Source of the DNA: Batrachochytrium dendrobatidis JAM81
Lineage: Eukaryota > Chytridiomycota > Chytridiomycetes > Rhizophydiales
Assembly (NCBI RefSeq): GCF_000203795.2
Contig: NW_006281108.1
Location: 253,868-317,867, forward strand
Length of the DNA stretch: 64,000 bases
Direction: 5' to 3'
Part shown: positions 11,449-20,481 of the stretch, piece by piece
How the letters are laid out: each line of letters begins with the position of its first letter
Position numbering within the stretch: the stretch's first letter is position 1
Program-made: the position numbers and the translations under genes
Notes under the pieces: model-generated
Seen by the model: the letters and a program-made list of their open reading frames with translations, nothing else
Database searches by the model: none
What the model was told of the DNA's origin: nothing

Positions 11449-12639
11449 TCAGAAAGAGGGTAAAGAGCCGGCTGATTTTTGAGCTAGTCTACCTTGATCA
11501 AAAGCCTTTAGTTTGTCCTGCATCATTTTTTTCGACTCTTGCCTAATTGCACAATACAAGTTTAAAAAATCATCAATAAAACTATATGCTGCACCAGTTC
11601 AAAAAAGCATCATTGCATCACTCAAATAAAAATATACGTACTGTTTAGCAAGGTCTTTGCTAAATAGACGAGAATCTGCCAGTTCAATCTCCTCGGCATG
11701 CCAGAAAGATCCAGCCTTATGACGAGCTCCCAAAATTGGATCGCTAAACGTATCACTTACGGGAGCAACAGCTTCGCCAGTCTTGATCTTTTCAGCCATT
11801 TCAGAAAGACTCTTTTTATGTGCAATTTCCGCGTCGTCATACATTTTGAGTTCACGAAGCTCTTCCTCCTCTCGAGCAGCATAGAATTCAGTCAATGCTT
11901 GCTTGTACGCCGTCGATCGAAACGATTTTCTATCCACAGATGTCTTTGTCCGCTTTTCCTCCTTGATAGCCTTTAACTCGGCTTGATTCAAGAGATACAT
12001 GGTACGCTGCACAACACTAAGCAATGATGATAGATGAGCGGATGGATTCTAAAGGCAAAATCCCACGCAATCTAGCATCTACAATAAAATCAAGATGGAT
12101 CATTACCTTTCTCCAGATAGAGGAACAAGTGCATGTCCTCCATGGATATCGACCCATTCAACAGCAACACTAAATTCCCGTTCGACAATGCACCGGGCAC
12201 GATCCAACTCGAATGGATGTCGCTTGTAAAACACTCGACGTATTTCATCTTCGGGATAAACAATATCGGGCACACTGTAGGCCAGACTGGCAGCAAGTGC
12301 AGCATCACCACAGGGAACAGCAGGCGATCGGTTTTTAACAGCCAGCACTGCAGCAGCAGTGGATGCGACCAGCTGTTTACGAACAGAGAGGGTTTTAGGT
12401 CTGCGACGGGCAGAGCGAATTGCTATTGCCAGCTGTTGTTGATGAAGAAGCAGACGGCCATTTTCAGGTTGAAACTGACCGACTTCGGATGGAATGACAG
12501 ATTGAAGAGGTTTGGGAGCAGGAGGATGCAGTTGCATTGCAGCATACCATGCTGGCAATGCATTGATTTTGCCTGCTGTCTGCAGATTGAGGATCTGATC
12601 CGGCAGTTTGAATGGATTGTGTCGTAGTCGAATGGGCAT
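11449..12639 (-). CDS. RSM25: Mitochondrial small ribosomal subunit protein mS23 (RSM25 family, 333 aa)
   Basis: Three exons: 12107-12639, 11642-12016, 11449-11542 (334 codons). The N-terminus MPIRLRHNPFKLPDQILNLQ, then KINALPAWYAAMQLHPPAPK, is the hallmark of fungal mS23 (the 'PxWY..M...PP' box). The diagnostic block DIVYPEDEIRRVFYKRHPFE follows at about residues 125-145. The C-terminal part (VVQRTMYLLNQ, LTEFYAAREEEELRELKMYD) is a charged helix as in Rsm25. The first junction looks out of frame if the nearest AG is used; the TTGCTTAG acceptor (exon beginning at 12016) restores frame. Role: structural protein of the mitoribosome small subunit. Its 5' end faces away from the PPR array. Confidence 0.85.
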
Positions 12640-12827
12640 TTGTTCAACTGATACGCTCGTCTATACACTAAATCTCGTCAGTGCATTCATTGCATTCATT
12701 GCATTCTCGACTCAAGTCCTCACCTGCTTCAGCACGCCAAAGTTGGGTCCAAAACAGAAAGAAAATTCAGAATCCAGCCAAACTGGCAATCCAACGCAAC
12801 ACTCCAATTCTACCATAAAATCCTATT

Positions 12828-14618
12828 TTATTCATCACTGTCTTTCATGTCACTATGCTGGTCTTTCAAAGACATCCGTAGAGATCTGATCTCGTCCGCT
12901 ACCGACACGCTGGGATATCGTTTTTTGATACACTCGGAAATCTCCTCAATCATTTTGGGATCCATTTTAATCGCTCTAGATAGAATCGTACCCCACATGG
13001 AAAAATTTATCATATTAGGATACTTGATTTCTATCATCTGTATTGCATCCACTGCTGATTTGATGTCATTGTTGTTGATATTTGCCCAGATCAAGTGTAT
13101 ACTTTGATTGTCAGAACCTCTCAAATTGGCATGTTGCATCCTATCAAGAAAAGTCTGGACAGTTGCTACATCTCCCAAAGCAGAGTATCCACGAATTAAA
13201 TCTTGCAAGATACGAAAGCGAGTTAATCTGTGTTGCATTTCCATCCGAGTAAGCTTATTGAGAGCCTTGGGTGTAGTAATCGAGCCAAGTGCTTTAACCA
13301 TCGCTAACCGAGCACGCATACGAACCTGTCCAACATGTACATTGTCAATATACGCACTCCACATGGACGGAATATTCCCAAGTTTAGCATAGGAAATAAT
13401 CCGTGCAGCATGCATAGTATAGCTCAATGAAATGCCTTTTTTGTTTGCATCATCTATCATTTTTAGCACCACATCATGATTGCCTATTCCAGATTCTGCA
13501 GCAATCAAGGTAGAAAAAAGCTCCAATGGCATGGCCCCTTCAACTGCTATAAACATTTCAACGTGCTTCTTGGCTATATCATACTTTTTCAAGCGAAGAT
13601 AAAACTCGGCAATGATTTTGATTGAAAAATCCGTGACTTTGACGTTGGATAGCTGCATGCGCTGAAGAGCATTGAGTAATCCTTTTTCGTTGTCTGTGAA
13701 AGAGTATGCTCGGAGAAGAAACTCGAATTCGCGAGGACCGGGATCGTTGTGAGACAACTGATAAAAGGCTTTCAGTCCTGCAATATCCTCACCGCAAAGA
13801 ATGTGTGCTCTACACATGACTGTCTGAAAAGCAATGTCTTTGACATTCACGCCATATACTTGCGCTTGCTGATAAGTTCTCAAAACTTTATCATAATTAC
13901 CCAGATGTGCATAAGTCAAAATAGCCAACTTGGTAATAGTAAAGTCTTTGTAAATGCCCAATTCTTTCATAGCATCCAAAACCTGGCCTGAAATTAGAAA
14001 ACGATACATTACAGGCGTATTTTTCATCAGCATATGCTTGTTATAGCAAATCTCCAACAGAATCGATTTCCAAAATTGACTTGGAAGATGTTTAAGAGCA
14101 AATAGATCCGTTTTGATTGCTTCTCGAATAAACTGCACGGCAAGATTCATTTGATCGGTTTGAACATAATGCATGATGCTCTTGGCAGGGTCTAAAGAGT
14201 TTTCCAAGGAAACTGCATTGTCACTTTTGGGTTTTTCTTTAAACCTTGGAATGCGATCAGTATATGATTTCTTTGGGTGAGATTGAAGAGCAGCTATATT
14301 TTTAATGTGAGAATCAAAATCAAACGACTCGAGTGTCATTTTGGACTTGATATTAGATTCTGAGTCTGAAGTAGACGATTGATGTTGAGTGGGGTTTTTT
14401 AAAGGATCAAAGTTATATGTAGAAGTGTCTGTATGAGTGTCTGAAGCATATCGTATATATAATCTAGCAGTCAATCGAAGTCGAGGCAAAGGGTTGAAAT
14501 TAGAAAATAAAAGTGTATGTTTATAGGAATGAACAGACACCAGCCTGTATGAAGCAGCATTTATCCTTGTGGTTGTTTGTATCATCATCATTCGACTTGT
14601 ATTTACAGTTGTATTCAT
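12828..14618 (-). CDS. Mitochondrial PPR protein 1 of tandem array (596 aa)
   Basis: Single-exon pentatricopeptide-repeat protein. After a long basic, Ser/Thr-rich leader without a folded domain come helical repeats of about 35 residues, for example the blocks starting AILTYAHLGNYDKVLRTY and VMCRAHILCGEDIAGLKAFY. It shares the family landmarks of its neighbours: MCRA-x-I-x-x-G-x-E followed by a GL-x-x-F-x-QL block, an Ala-rich YAKLGN-x-x-x-MWSAY block, and a C-terminal IKKRYPSVSVADE segment. The leader suggests mitochondrial import. PPR proteins bind single-stranded organellar RNA; the target is unknown. The start codon and first residues (MNTTVNT) lie in a TIR-like sequence (14602-14632). 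If that ATG is not used, the next ATG gives MMMIQTTTRINAA. Confidence 0.85.
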   Translation of the reverse strand: MNTTVNTSRMMMIQTTTRINAASYRLVSVHSYKHTLLFSNFNPLPRLRLTARLYIRYASDTHTDTSTYNFDPLKNPTQHQSSTSDSESNIKSKMTLESFDFDSHIKNIAALQSHPKKSYTDRIPRFKEKPKSDNAVSLENSLDPAKSIMHYVQTDQMNLAVQFIREAIKTDLFALKHLPSQFWKSILLEICYNKHMLMKNTPVMYRFLISGQVLDAMKELGIYKDFTITKLAILTYAHLGNYDKVLRTYQQAQVYGVNVKDIAFQTVMCRAHILCGEDIAGLKAFYQLSHNDPGPREFEFLLRAYSFTDNEKGLLNALQRMQLSNVKVTDFSIKIIAEFYLRLKKYDIAKKHVEMFIAVEGAMPLELFSTLIAAESGIGNHDVVLKMIDDANKKGISLSYTMHAARIISYAKLGNIPSMWSAYIDNVHVGQVRMRARLAMVKALGSITTPKALNKLTRMEMQHRLTRFRILQDLIRGYSALGDVATVQTFLDRMQHANLRGSDNQSIHLIWANINNNDIKSAVDAIQMIEIKYPNMINFSMWGTILSRAIKMDPKMIEEISECIKKRYPSVSVADEIRSLRMSLKDQHSDMKDSDE

Positions 14619-14632
14619 GCAAAATGAAATAC
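14602..14632. repeat. Solo TIR containing the start codon of PPR1
   Basis: The sequence reads TTTACAGTTGTATTCATGCA and continues AAATGAAATAC on the plus strand. It matches the left end of the E-family elements. On the minus strand the same bases encode the ATG and the first codons of the PPR1 gene. No matching second end was identified, and a complete element (E2) begins 34 bp away. Confidence 0.65.
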
Positions 14633-14665
14633 AAAGTGAAAATACATAAACAGTCGATAATTGGT

Positions 14666-15123
14666 TTTACGGCTATATTCACGTAAAATAAAACACTGAT
14701 TAATGGAATCAAAATGCATAATAAACAGTCATGTTTGATGCCAATTTACTAAGCAACCTTGTTTTTTAAACTCTTTAGTTGACTGTTTACTGGTGATTGA
14801 CATGGAAGCAACGGTTTCATTGTTGAGATCGTTCTCTTGAACTAGAACGTACGAGGTTTTAGGATACAAAAGGTTTGTCGGCAACAGTCGAGCTCTATCT
14901 GGATTGTAATAAATAAATCTGATGATCGCAGTGCGTGGTTATGCCAAATAAGGCTAATATCTGTTTAAAAATATAGTTTAACTGCGTCATATGATGAATA
15001 TTGTGTTTATTGAATCGAGTGTCTATCCAAGCCAATTCCTAGCAAGTATAACAACTAGTCGACCATTGTCTATTCCAAAGAAAAATAGCCAAGATATTTT
15101 ATTTTACGTGAATACAACTTTAA
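14666..15123. mobile_element. TIR element E2 between PPR1 and PPR2
   Basis: The left end at 14672-14696 has TATTCACGTAAAATAAAACA. The right end at 15095-15120 has TTATTTTACGTGAATACAAC, its inverted complement. The length is about 458 bp, with no coding capacity. The right end runs into the 3' end of the PPR2 gene, whose TAA stop is the TTA of the TIR at 15104-15106. Confidence 0.8.
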
Positions 15124-16801
15124 TATCTCGTTCATCCTCACTTTCAATCAATCTCCTTGCTTTTTCAAGTGAATCCTCAATCAGTATCTCAGGATACTTA
15201 AACTGTATATGCTCCTTCACCCAATCTACTTTTTCAGGCTTATACCTCATCATGCATAGCAACACCGTGTACCACAATGAAAATTTGATGTCTAGATTCT
15301 TCTCATCGAGTGATTTCGCATACGCCAGACAAGCATCTGCATCTTTTGAATTGTAGTGAGCAAGAATAGCACAATGATAAGCTTCAAATGGAACTGTTTG
15401 AAATGTTGTTTGGAATTGGTCGATAAGAATAAATATAGATGCTGCATCTCCCTTGATGGCGTATCCTAGCATGAGATCAAACAAAATAGATCGGAATGGA
15501 ACTCTTTGACTCCGAACCATTTCTTTAAGCTTGTAAAGACTACTTTTTTCTTTTAACGGTCCTAGGGCTTTAGCTATTGCAGCCATACTGGATTTATGCA
15601 CGCTATGGGTTTTGCACAATGTTAGATAGTAGCTCCAAACTGCTGCCCAATTGCCTAGACCAGCATGAGCAATAAGCCCTTCATTTATGGTGGATGTGTG
15701 CGGTAAAATTTTGGCAGCGTAAATCTCTTTGAGAAACAACAAGGTAGCCTTATGATCGCACAAGGCATTTGAAGCACGCATCTGAATGTTGAACAATCGC
15801 TGATTCATTTCAATTCCATCAGATCTGGCTCGGGATATGTACTCTTGAACTGCAGTGTAGTTTTCGTTTTTCAAATACATTGCACTGACAATGGCTATGG
15901 TGATTGCGTTTGGTTTTAATCCAGCCTGTGTTATTTTTTTCATTGTTTCTAATATGGCATTTTCGTTGTTGACTTTGGAGTAGGCGGATAGAAGAAAATT
16001 GTACGTTCGTATAGAGTTGTCAATGCTCAAGAGTTGAGAAAAGTACATCAAGCCCTTTTTTTCACGATTACCAATGATATATGCTTTACACATGCGAGAA
16101 ATAATGAAAGTGGTATTGACATTGTAGCCACGATCGCATATGAGACTATACGTCTTGTCGAGCGCAACCACGTCGCCCAGTTGGCCATAAATAATCAAAG
16201 CTATAGCATATGTATTAAAGTCTGCATTGACACCAAGAGTATCCATAAGCCTAAGCATATCGACTGCAACCCGCATGCGATGCGAATGTTTGGTTTCATT
16301 GGTGAACTTGTATTTGTTGGTGATGACAGCATTCAGGAGCGAGTTAAAGCACCAAGTGGAAAGGTCAATCAACTTTGCAGGATCGGTGCGATTGATATGT
16401 TCGTATATGTAGTAGGCTGAAACCATGTCGCCTTGCTTGATAAATCTAGTTATATTCAATACTGTTGGATTAGATCTGGCCATTTGTCGTTGGCGAACGA
16501 TTGAGATGGGTGGATAAAAAGTGGTACTCTGCGGTGAAGGTATAGTCTGAGGTAAAGATTGCCTATTTGGTCCGTTATGTATAAACGTATTGGACTTGCT
16601 GTATTGGTTATGGATGGATGTTTTGGATTCTGAATCCAAATTGGTCCAACCCGAATCCGTATTGTTGTAATAGTTGATAATTGTTGTAGAAAATGGCAGT
16701 GTTTGATTGCCTTGTCTTGAAACCAGCGAGCATGGTTTACACTGTTTGCATACAGTCAAAATACTCTTATAAACAAAAGTTCTAATCAAGCTGCTACACA
16801 T
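15104..16801 (-). CDS. Mitochondrial PPR protein 2 of tandem array (565 aa)
   Basis: Intronless PPR protein. The first ATG in frame is at 16801 (MCSSLIRTFVYKSI, a basic, hydroxylated leader). The repeat region includes IYGQLGDVVALDKTYSLICD, RMCKAYIIGNREKKGLMYFS and ILETMKKITQAGLKPNAITI, the last being a very regular PPR motif. A MWSAY-type block appears as WAAVWSYY. The C-terminal YPEILIEDSLEKARRLIESE corresponds to the conserved family tail. The final codons (DIKVVFT then stop) fall inside the TIR of element E2, so the original C-terminus may have been replaced or trimmed by the insertion. Predicted role: mitochondrial RNA binding; target unknown. Confidence 0.85.
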   Translation of the reverse strand: MCSSLIRTFVYKSILTVCKQCKPCSLVSRQGNQTLPFSTTIINYYNNTDSGWTNLDSESKTSIHNQYSKSNTFIHNGPNRQSLPQTIPSPQSTTFYPPISIVRQRQMARSNPTVLNITRFIKQGDMVSAYYIYEHINRTDPAKLIDLSTWCFNSLLNAVITNKYKFTNETKHSHRMRVAVDMLRLMDTLGVNADFNTYAIALIIYGQLGDVVALDKTYSLICDRGYNVNTTFIISRMCKAYIIGNREKKGLMYFSQLLSIDNSIRTYNFLLSAYSKVNNENAILETMKKITQAGLKPNAITIAIVSAMYLKNENYTAVQEYISRARSDGIEMNQRLFNIQMRASNALCDHKATLLFLKEIYAAKILPHTSTINEGLIAHAGLGNWAAVWSYYLTLCKTHSVHKSSMAAIAKALGPLKEKSSLYKLKEMVRSQRVPFRSILFDLMLGYAIKGDAASIFILIDQFQTTFQTVPFEAYHCAILAHYNSKDADACLAYAKSLDEKNLDIKFSLWYTVLLCMMRYKPEKVDWVKEHIQFKYPEILIEDSLEKARRLIESEDERDIKVVFT

Positions 16802-16893
16802 CAAGTCTTGGATGTTTTTGTAAGAAACAAAAATCTAAAATGTGATTCCATTTTGATATTCCAAATTCACAGCTCAATAAAATTCATTATGCA

Positions 16894-18603
16894 TTAAATA
16901 TATTCGTCAAATCCACTCCTCAGCTCTCGTGAGCCTTTTATCTGCTTCTTTACACGATCCCACATTTCATCCATAGAAACATTTGGAAAGTTGTTTTGAA
17001 TATGATCAACTATCTTCTTGACTGATTCGGGTGAAAATTGTACAACGGCAACCAAAACTGCAAACCATAATTCTGGGCTCTGGCTATGATTCCGTCTTTC
17101 AATGTCCAATACATATGCTAAAGCAGATTCAGCATCTCCAGCATTTACATAGGCCCAAACGACATGTGCGTATTCTTTTAGCCGCAATCGCTTGACTCCG
17201 ACCTTCATTTGCCGCAATATTACCTTGACAGATTCAGCATCTCCTAGTAAAACGTATCCTCGAACCAATTGCTCATACATGTGTCGTAAATCTATGTTAC
17301 GAGTAGCAGCTACCACGATAACCTCGGATAAGCCGCTGCTGTCTGTAGCCAATGATCCAATCGATTGACACAGTGCAAATCGCATTGCTTTGGTCAAGTT
17401 CAATCCAGAAGCGACATAATCCTTATAAGCTGACCACATGGCATTCACATCATCTAGATAAGCACAGGCAATCAATATTTCACTCAATACCGATGAAGTG
17501 GTTTCAATTCCTTTTGCTTGCATCTCCTTGTGGTACTTGATGACATCTTTATAATTACCAAGACTGTTGGCCATTTGCATGAGAATCACATACATCCCTA
17601 GAGTCAATACACCACCATTGTCTTTAAATACACGTAAATGGTTGTGCACCGTTCCAGGATCACCTCTGTGCCGATATAACCGACACAAAGCAGAGATGGA
17701 TGACGCATCGGGAGTAAAGCGATCATTCAGCATTCTTTCAAGTGAACGCAGCATACCCATTTCGTCATTATTTAGTGAATAGGAGATGATGAGGAGATTG
17801 TAAGATCGGGTGGATCGGTCAATATGAAGAAGCTGAGAAAAATACTCTTGCCCTCGAGATTCTTGGCCACAAAGAATACATGCCTGACACATGCGAGCCA
17901 ATGTCATTCGATTCATATCAGAGAATTCTCGTTGCTGAATTTCGGCAAATACACTGTTGACAGCAGAAAAGTCCTGCATGCGGCCATAGATGTATAGAGC
18001 AGTAAGAAGAATGGCATAATTGGGTCGAACTTGGAGTTTACGCATAAGTTCAAGGATATCGGATGCTCGATGTAAACGATTGACGAGTTCGCCGCCAATG
18101 GACTTGTGTTTTTCTCGGACGACGATATCGATGATTTTAGAAAAGTGGTAAGGTGGAAGACTAGCTAGCAATGCTGGACTCTTTTGTTCAACCTCTTTAA
18201 ACATGGTATATGCATTGGCAAAATCATTTTCTTTGATAGCAGTCTTGATGTTCTCTATTGTTGGATGATTTGGAGTGGTAGAAATACTATTTTGTTTATA
18301 CTTCCTCTTGGCTTGATCATGAGAATAGTCGCTAAAGTATGTTCTAGAGTGACTAGATATGTGCTCTCTGGTATGACTGGCTTGTAAATCTATAGGACGA
18401 TCGATAGTTTGCATTGGTAGTGAATGGGATGGATGCAGAGAAGCTGCAGACGGCAATGTTGGATTGGCATGATTATAATATAGTGCTGTGGATAAATGAG
18501 ACAGTGAACAAGTTAATCTGTCCAGTCTTGGCTCTAAAATGGATGGCCTATATTCCCGAATGGCCGTGCCTGTATACTGATGGATAATGCATCTACTCAA
18601 CAT
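16894..18603 (-). CDS. Mitochondrial PPR protein 3 of tandem array (569 aa)
   Basis: Intronless. The 92-bp spacer to PPR2 leaves little room for a separate promoter, so co-transcription or very compact promoters are possible. The leader MLSRCIIHQYTGTAIREYRP is Arg-rich with no acidic residue in the first 16 positions. Repeats include YIYGRMQDFSAVNSVFAEIQ, RMCQACILCGQESRGQEYFS, and LIISYSLNNDEMGMLRSLER. The shared block SYNLL, the MWSAYKDYV block and the tail IQNNFPNVSMDEMWDRV follow family order. I count roughly ten helical repeats by eye. The family signature is strong, but no catalytic domain (such as a DYW or SMR domain) is present, so it is a pure RNA-binding type. Confidence 0.85.
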   Translation of the reverse strand: MLSRCIIHQYTGTAIREYRPSILEPRLDRLTCSLSHLSTALYYNHANPTLPSAASLHPSHSLPMQTIDRPIDLQASHTREHISSHSRTYFSDYSHDQAKRKYKQNSISTTPNHPTIENIKTAIKENDFANAYTMFKEVEQKSPALLASLPPYHFSKIIDIVVREKHKSIGGELVNRLHRASDILELMRKLQVRPNYAILLTALYIYGRMQDFSAVNSVFAEIQQREFSDMNRMTLARMCQACILCGQESRGQEYFSQLLHIDRSTRSYNLLIISYSLNNDEMGMLRSLERMLNDRFTPDASSISALCRLYRHRGDPGTVHNHLRVFKDNGGVLTLGMYVILMQMANSLGNYKDVIKYHKEMQAKGIETTSSVLSEILIACAYLDDVNAMWSAYKDYVASGLNLTKAMRFALCQSIGSLATDSSGLSEVIVVAATRNIDLRHMYEQLVRGYVLLGDAESVKVILRQMKVGVKRLRLKEYAHVVWAYVNAGDAESALAYVLDIERRNHSQSPELWFAVLVAVVQFSPESVKKIVDHIQNNFPNVSMDEMWDRVKKQIKGSRELRSGFDEYI

Positions 18604-18675
18604 TGAGCAAGAATCGCTGTAATCTGAAATTCAAAATTATTAGAATTCAAGGAAAACGGACTAGTGTATTATTCT

Positions 18676-20358
18676 CTATTCGACAGATTCCTTGAACTCA
18701 TAATCAATCTTGTCAATCAGCTTATATGCACGATTTCGTGCATCTTCCACAGATATATCTGTGTATATCTGCTCAATATGCAATATAATCTTATCAACAG
18801 CATCGGGCAAATACTGGATACAGCATACCACTACAGCAATCCATACATCAACCGGAATTGTATTTCCATATACACTGTCCAAGTACTTTGCATATGAAAT
18901 GGCACCTCGAGCATTGCCGTTGCGATGGTACGCCCAAATAACACTCTCATACTGTTTTAGCGTGAATCTCTTGTCAGAAACCTTTTGCCATTGTAAAAGC
19001 TCCTTGACACAGTCTGGTTTACCAAGCAGTCGATACCCGCGGATTAGATCCAGCAAGACTTGTCTAAAGGGCATGGCGGTATGCACGGATACTGTCCGTA
19101 GATCCGATACGATGTTTGTGTTGGCAAGTGTGCCCAGCATAGTTGCCATGGCCATGACAGTGATGTTATCTACCCTCCGTGATCTTGCAGCCAAAAGATA
19201 CGTATCCCACATAGCATCACTGTCCCGCATCCCTGCGTAGGCAATAACCACTTGAGCGTAAATATGATCTGTTGGTTCAATTCCTGCATGGCGCATCTCC
19301 TGCAGCAGTGCTATTGTTTGCTGATAATCGCCAGTATGGTTTGCCACCCCCATCAAAACCCGATACAGTCCAGCATGAAACAGTCCTCCATTAGATCTAA
19401 ACGCTTCAATATGCTTTTTTACCAACTCGTATTGTTTCTTTTTGGCGTAGTGATGACACAGCATTTGCATTGTGAATGCATCGACAGTTAGGTGCTCCAA
19501 CTGAATCTTGGCCAGCGATTTCAATACCCCAGCCTCATTGCCCATCTCAATATAAACCCCAAGAAGAAAATTGTAGGTACGAATGGTGTGGCTATTTTCA
19601 GAGAGAATATCAAAGTATTCTAGACCAATAGATTCGTGGCCACAGAAGATGTAGGCTCGACATGCGCTTGCAGTAATTCGATTGTTGTCCAAATTGTATC
19701 CGAGGATTTGGATATTTTCCAAAGCATCTTCAACCTGTTCAAGATTTCGTAAATACCCATAAATATCGATTGATAGTGCGAGGGCTTCGTAGTCTCTTTG
19801 AATACCAACAGATCGCATCACATCTATGGCTGATGCAGCAAATAGAGCTGCTTTTGCTTTGGGGACCACTCCAAGCGCTCGATTCTTGTTGTGGTAAATG
19901 GCATGCAAAAGTGTGCTGAAATAATGTGGTTGCAGAGTAGATAGCAACTGCATATTATTATTCTTGATGTGATTGAATATGATTATGGCTGCTTGATATC
20001 GCTGAGCATCAAGTGATACTGAGAGATGGGCTATAGTAGGTGCAAACCGTTCAGTCCAAGCCTTTTGAACACTGTCATCAAGTGAGAAAGCAGCACATGA
20101 GTCGACTGCAGTGTTTAAAGAATTGCCAGCAGTATGCTGGATCAGTTGGTTAGAGTCTGATGGTAATTGCTGATTGAATGGAATGGGCTTGGTTGGATGT
20201 CTGACCACACTGTATACTCGACAGAAACACACGGCAATCCCAACTATTTTAAATATATATAAACTAAATGAGGAATGGATGAGCGGAGTAGATCCATGTA
20301 CATTAAACCCCATCAACAAGGCCGGTGTTCGCTTATAGCATTTGGCAATGGCATTCAT
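18676..20358 (-). CDS. Mitochondrial PPR protein 4 of tandem array (560 aa)
   Basis: Intronless. The open frame extends to 20397, but the first ATG is at 20358 (MNAIAKCYKRTPALLMGFNV), which gives a basic leader followed by a hydrophobic stretch (SLYIFKIVGIAVCFCRVYSV), so membrane association or a cleaved presequence is possible. The family block reads ACRAYIFCGHESIGLEYFD; other repeats include LLGVYIEMGNEAGVLKSLAK and LLQEMRHAGIEPTDHIYAQV, the latter a textbook PPR. The MWDTY block and the tail IEQIYTDISVEDARNRAY are present. The spacer to PPR3 is 72 bp. No intron, no catalytic domain. Confidence 0.84.
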   Translation of the reverse strand: MNAIAKCYKRTPALLMGFNVHGSTPLIHSSFSLYIFKIVGIAVCFCRVYSVVRHPTKPIPFNQQLPSDSNQLIQHTAGNSLNTAVDSCAAFSLDDSVQKAWTERFAPTIAHLSVSLDAQRYQAAIIIFNHIKNNNMQLLSTLQPHYFSTLLHAIYHNKNRALGVVPKAKAALFAASAIDVMRSVGIQRDYEALALSIDIYGYLRNLEQVEDALENIQILGYNLDNNRITASACRAYIFCGHESIGLEYFDILSENSHTIRTYNFLLGVYIEMGNEAGVLKSLAKIQLEHLTVDAFTMQMLCHHYAKKKQYELVKKHIEAFRSNGGLFHAGLYRVLMGVANHTGDYQQTIALLQEMRHAGIEPTDHIYAQVVIAYAGMRDSDAMWDTYLLAARSRRVDNITVMAMATMLGTLANTNIVSDLRTVSVHTAMPFRQVLLDLIRGYRLLGKPDCVKELLQWQKVSDKRFTLKQYESVIWAYHRNGNARGAISYAKYLDSVYGNTIPVDVWIAVVVCCIQYLPDAVDKIILHIEQIYTDISVEDARNRAYKLIDKIDYEFKESVE

Positions 20359-20481
20359 AAAGTATTGAACTGGAAAGCAAAGGCCAAATTTGGACACTCG
20401 AGTCCATATCTCGAGAATAACTTTATACAGATGTCAAGTGCATGCATCGGAACAAGACATTTATTGTGACGATCCACACAT

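Noticed and set aside
11599..12106. Apparent frameshift at the first intron of mS23
   Set aside because: The nearest acceptor (CCTTTAG) is out of frame, but the later acceptor TTGCTTAG (exon from 12016) restores frame with a 90-nt intron.
20359..20397. Longer N-terminus for PPR4
   Set aside because: The extra codons begin at GTG; the first ATG is at 20358.
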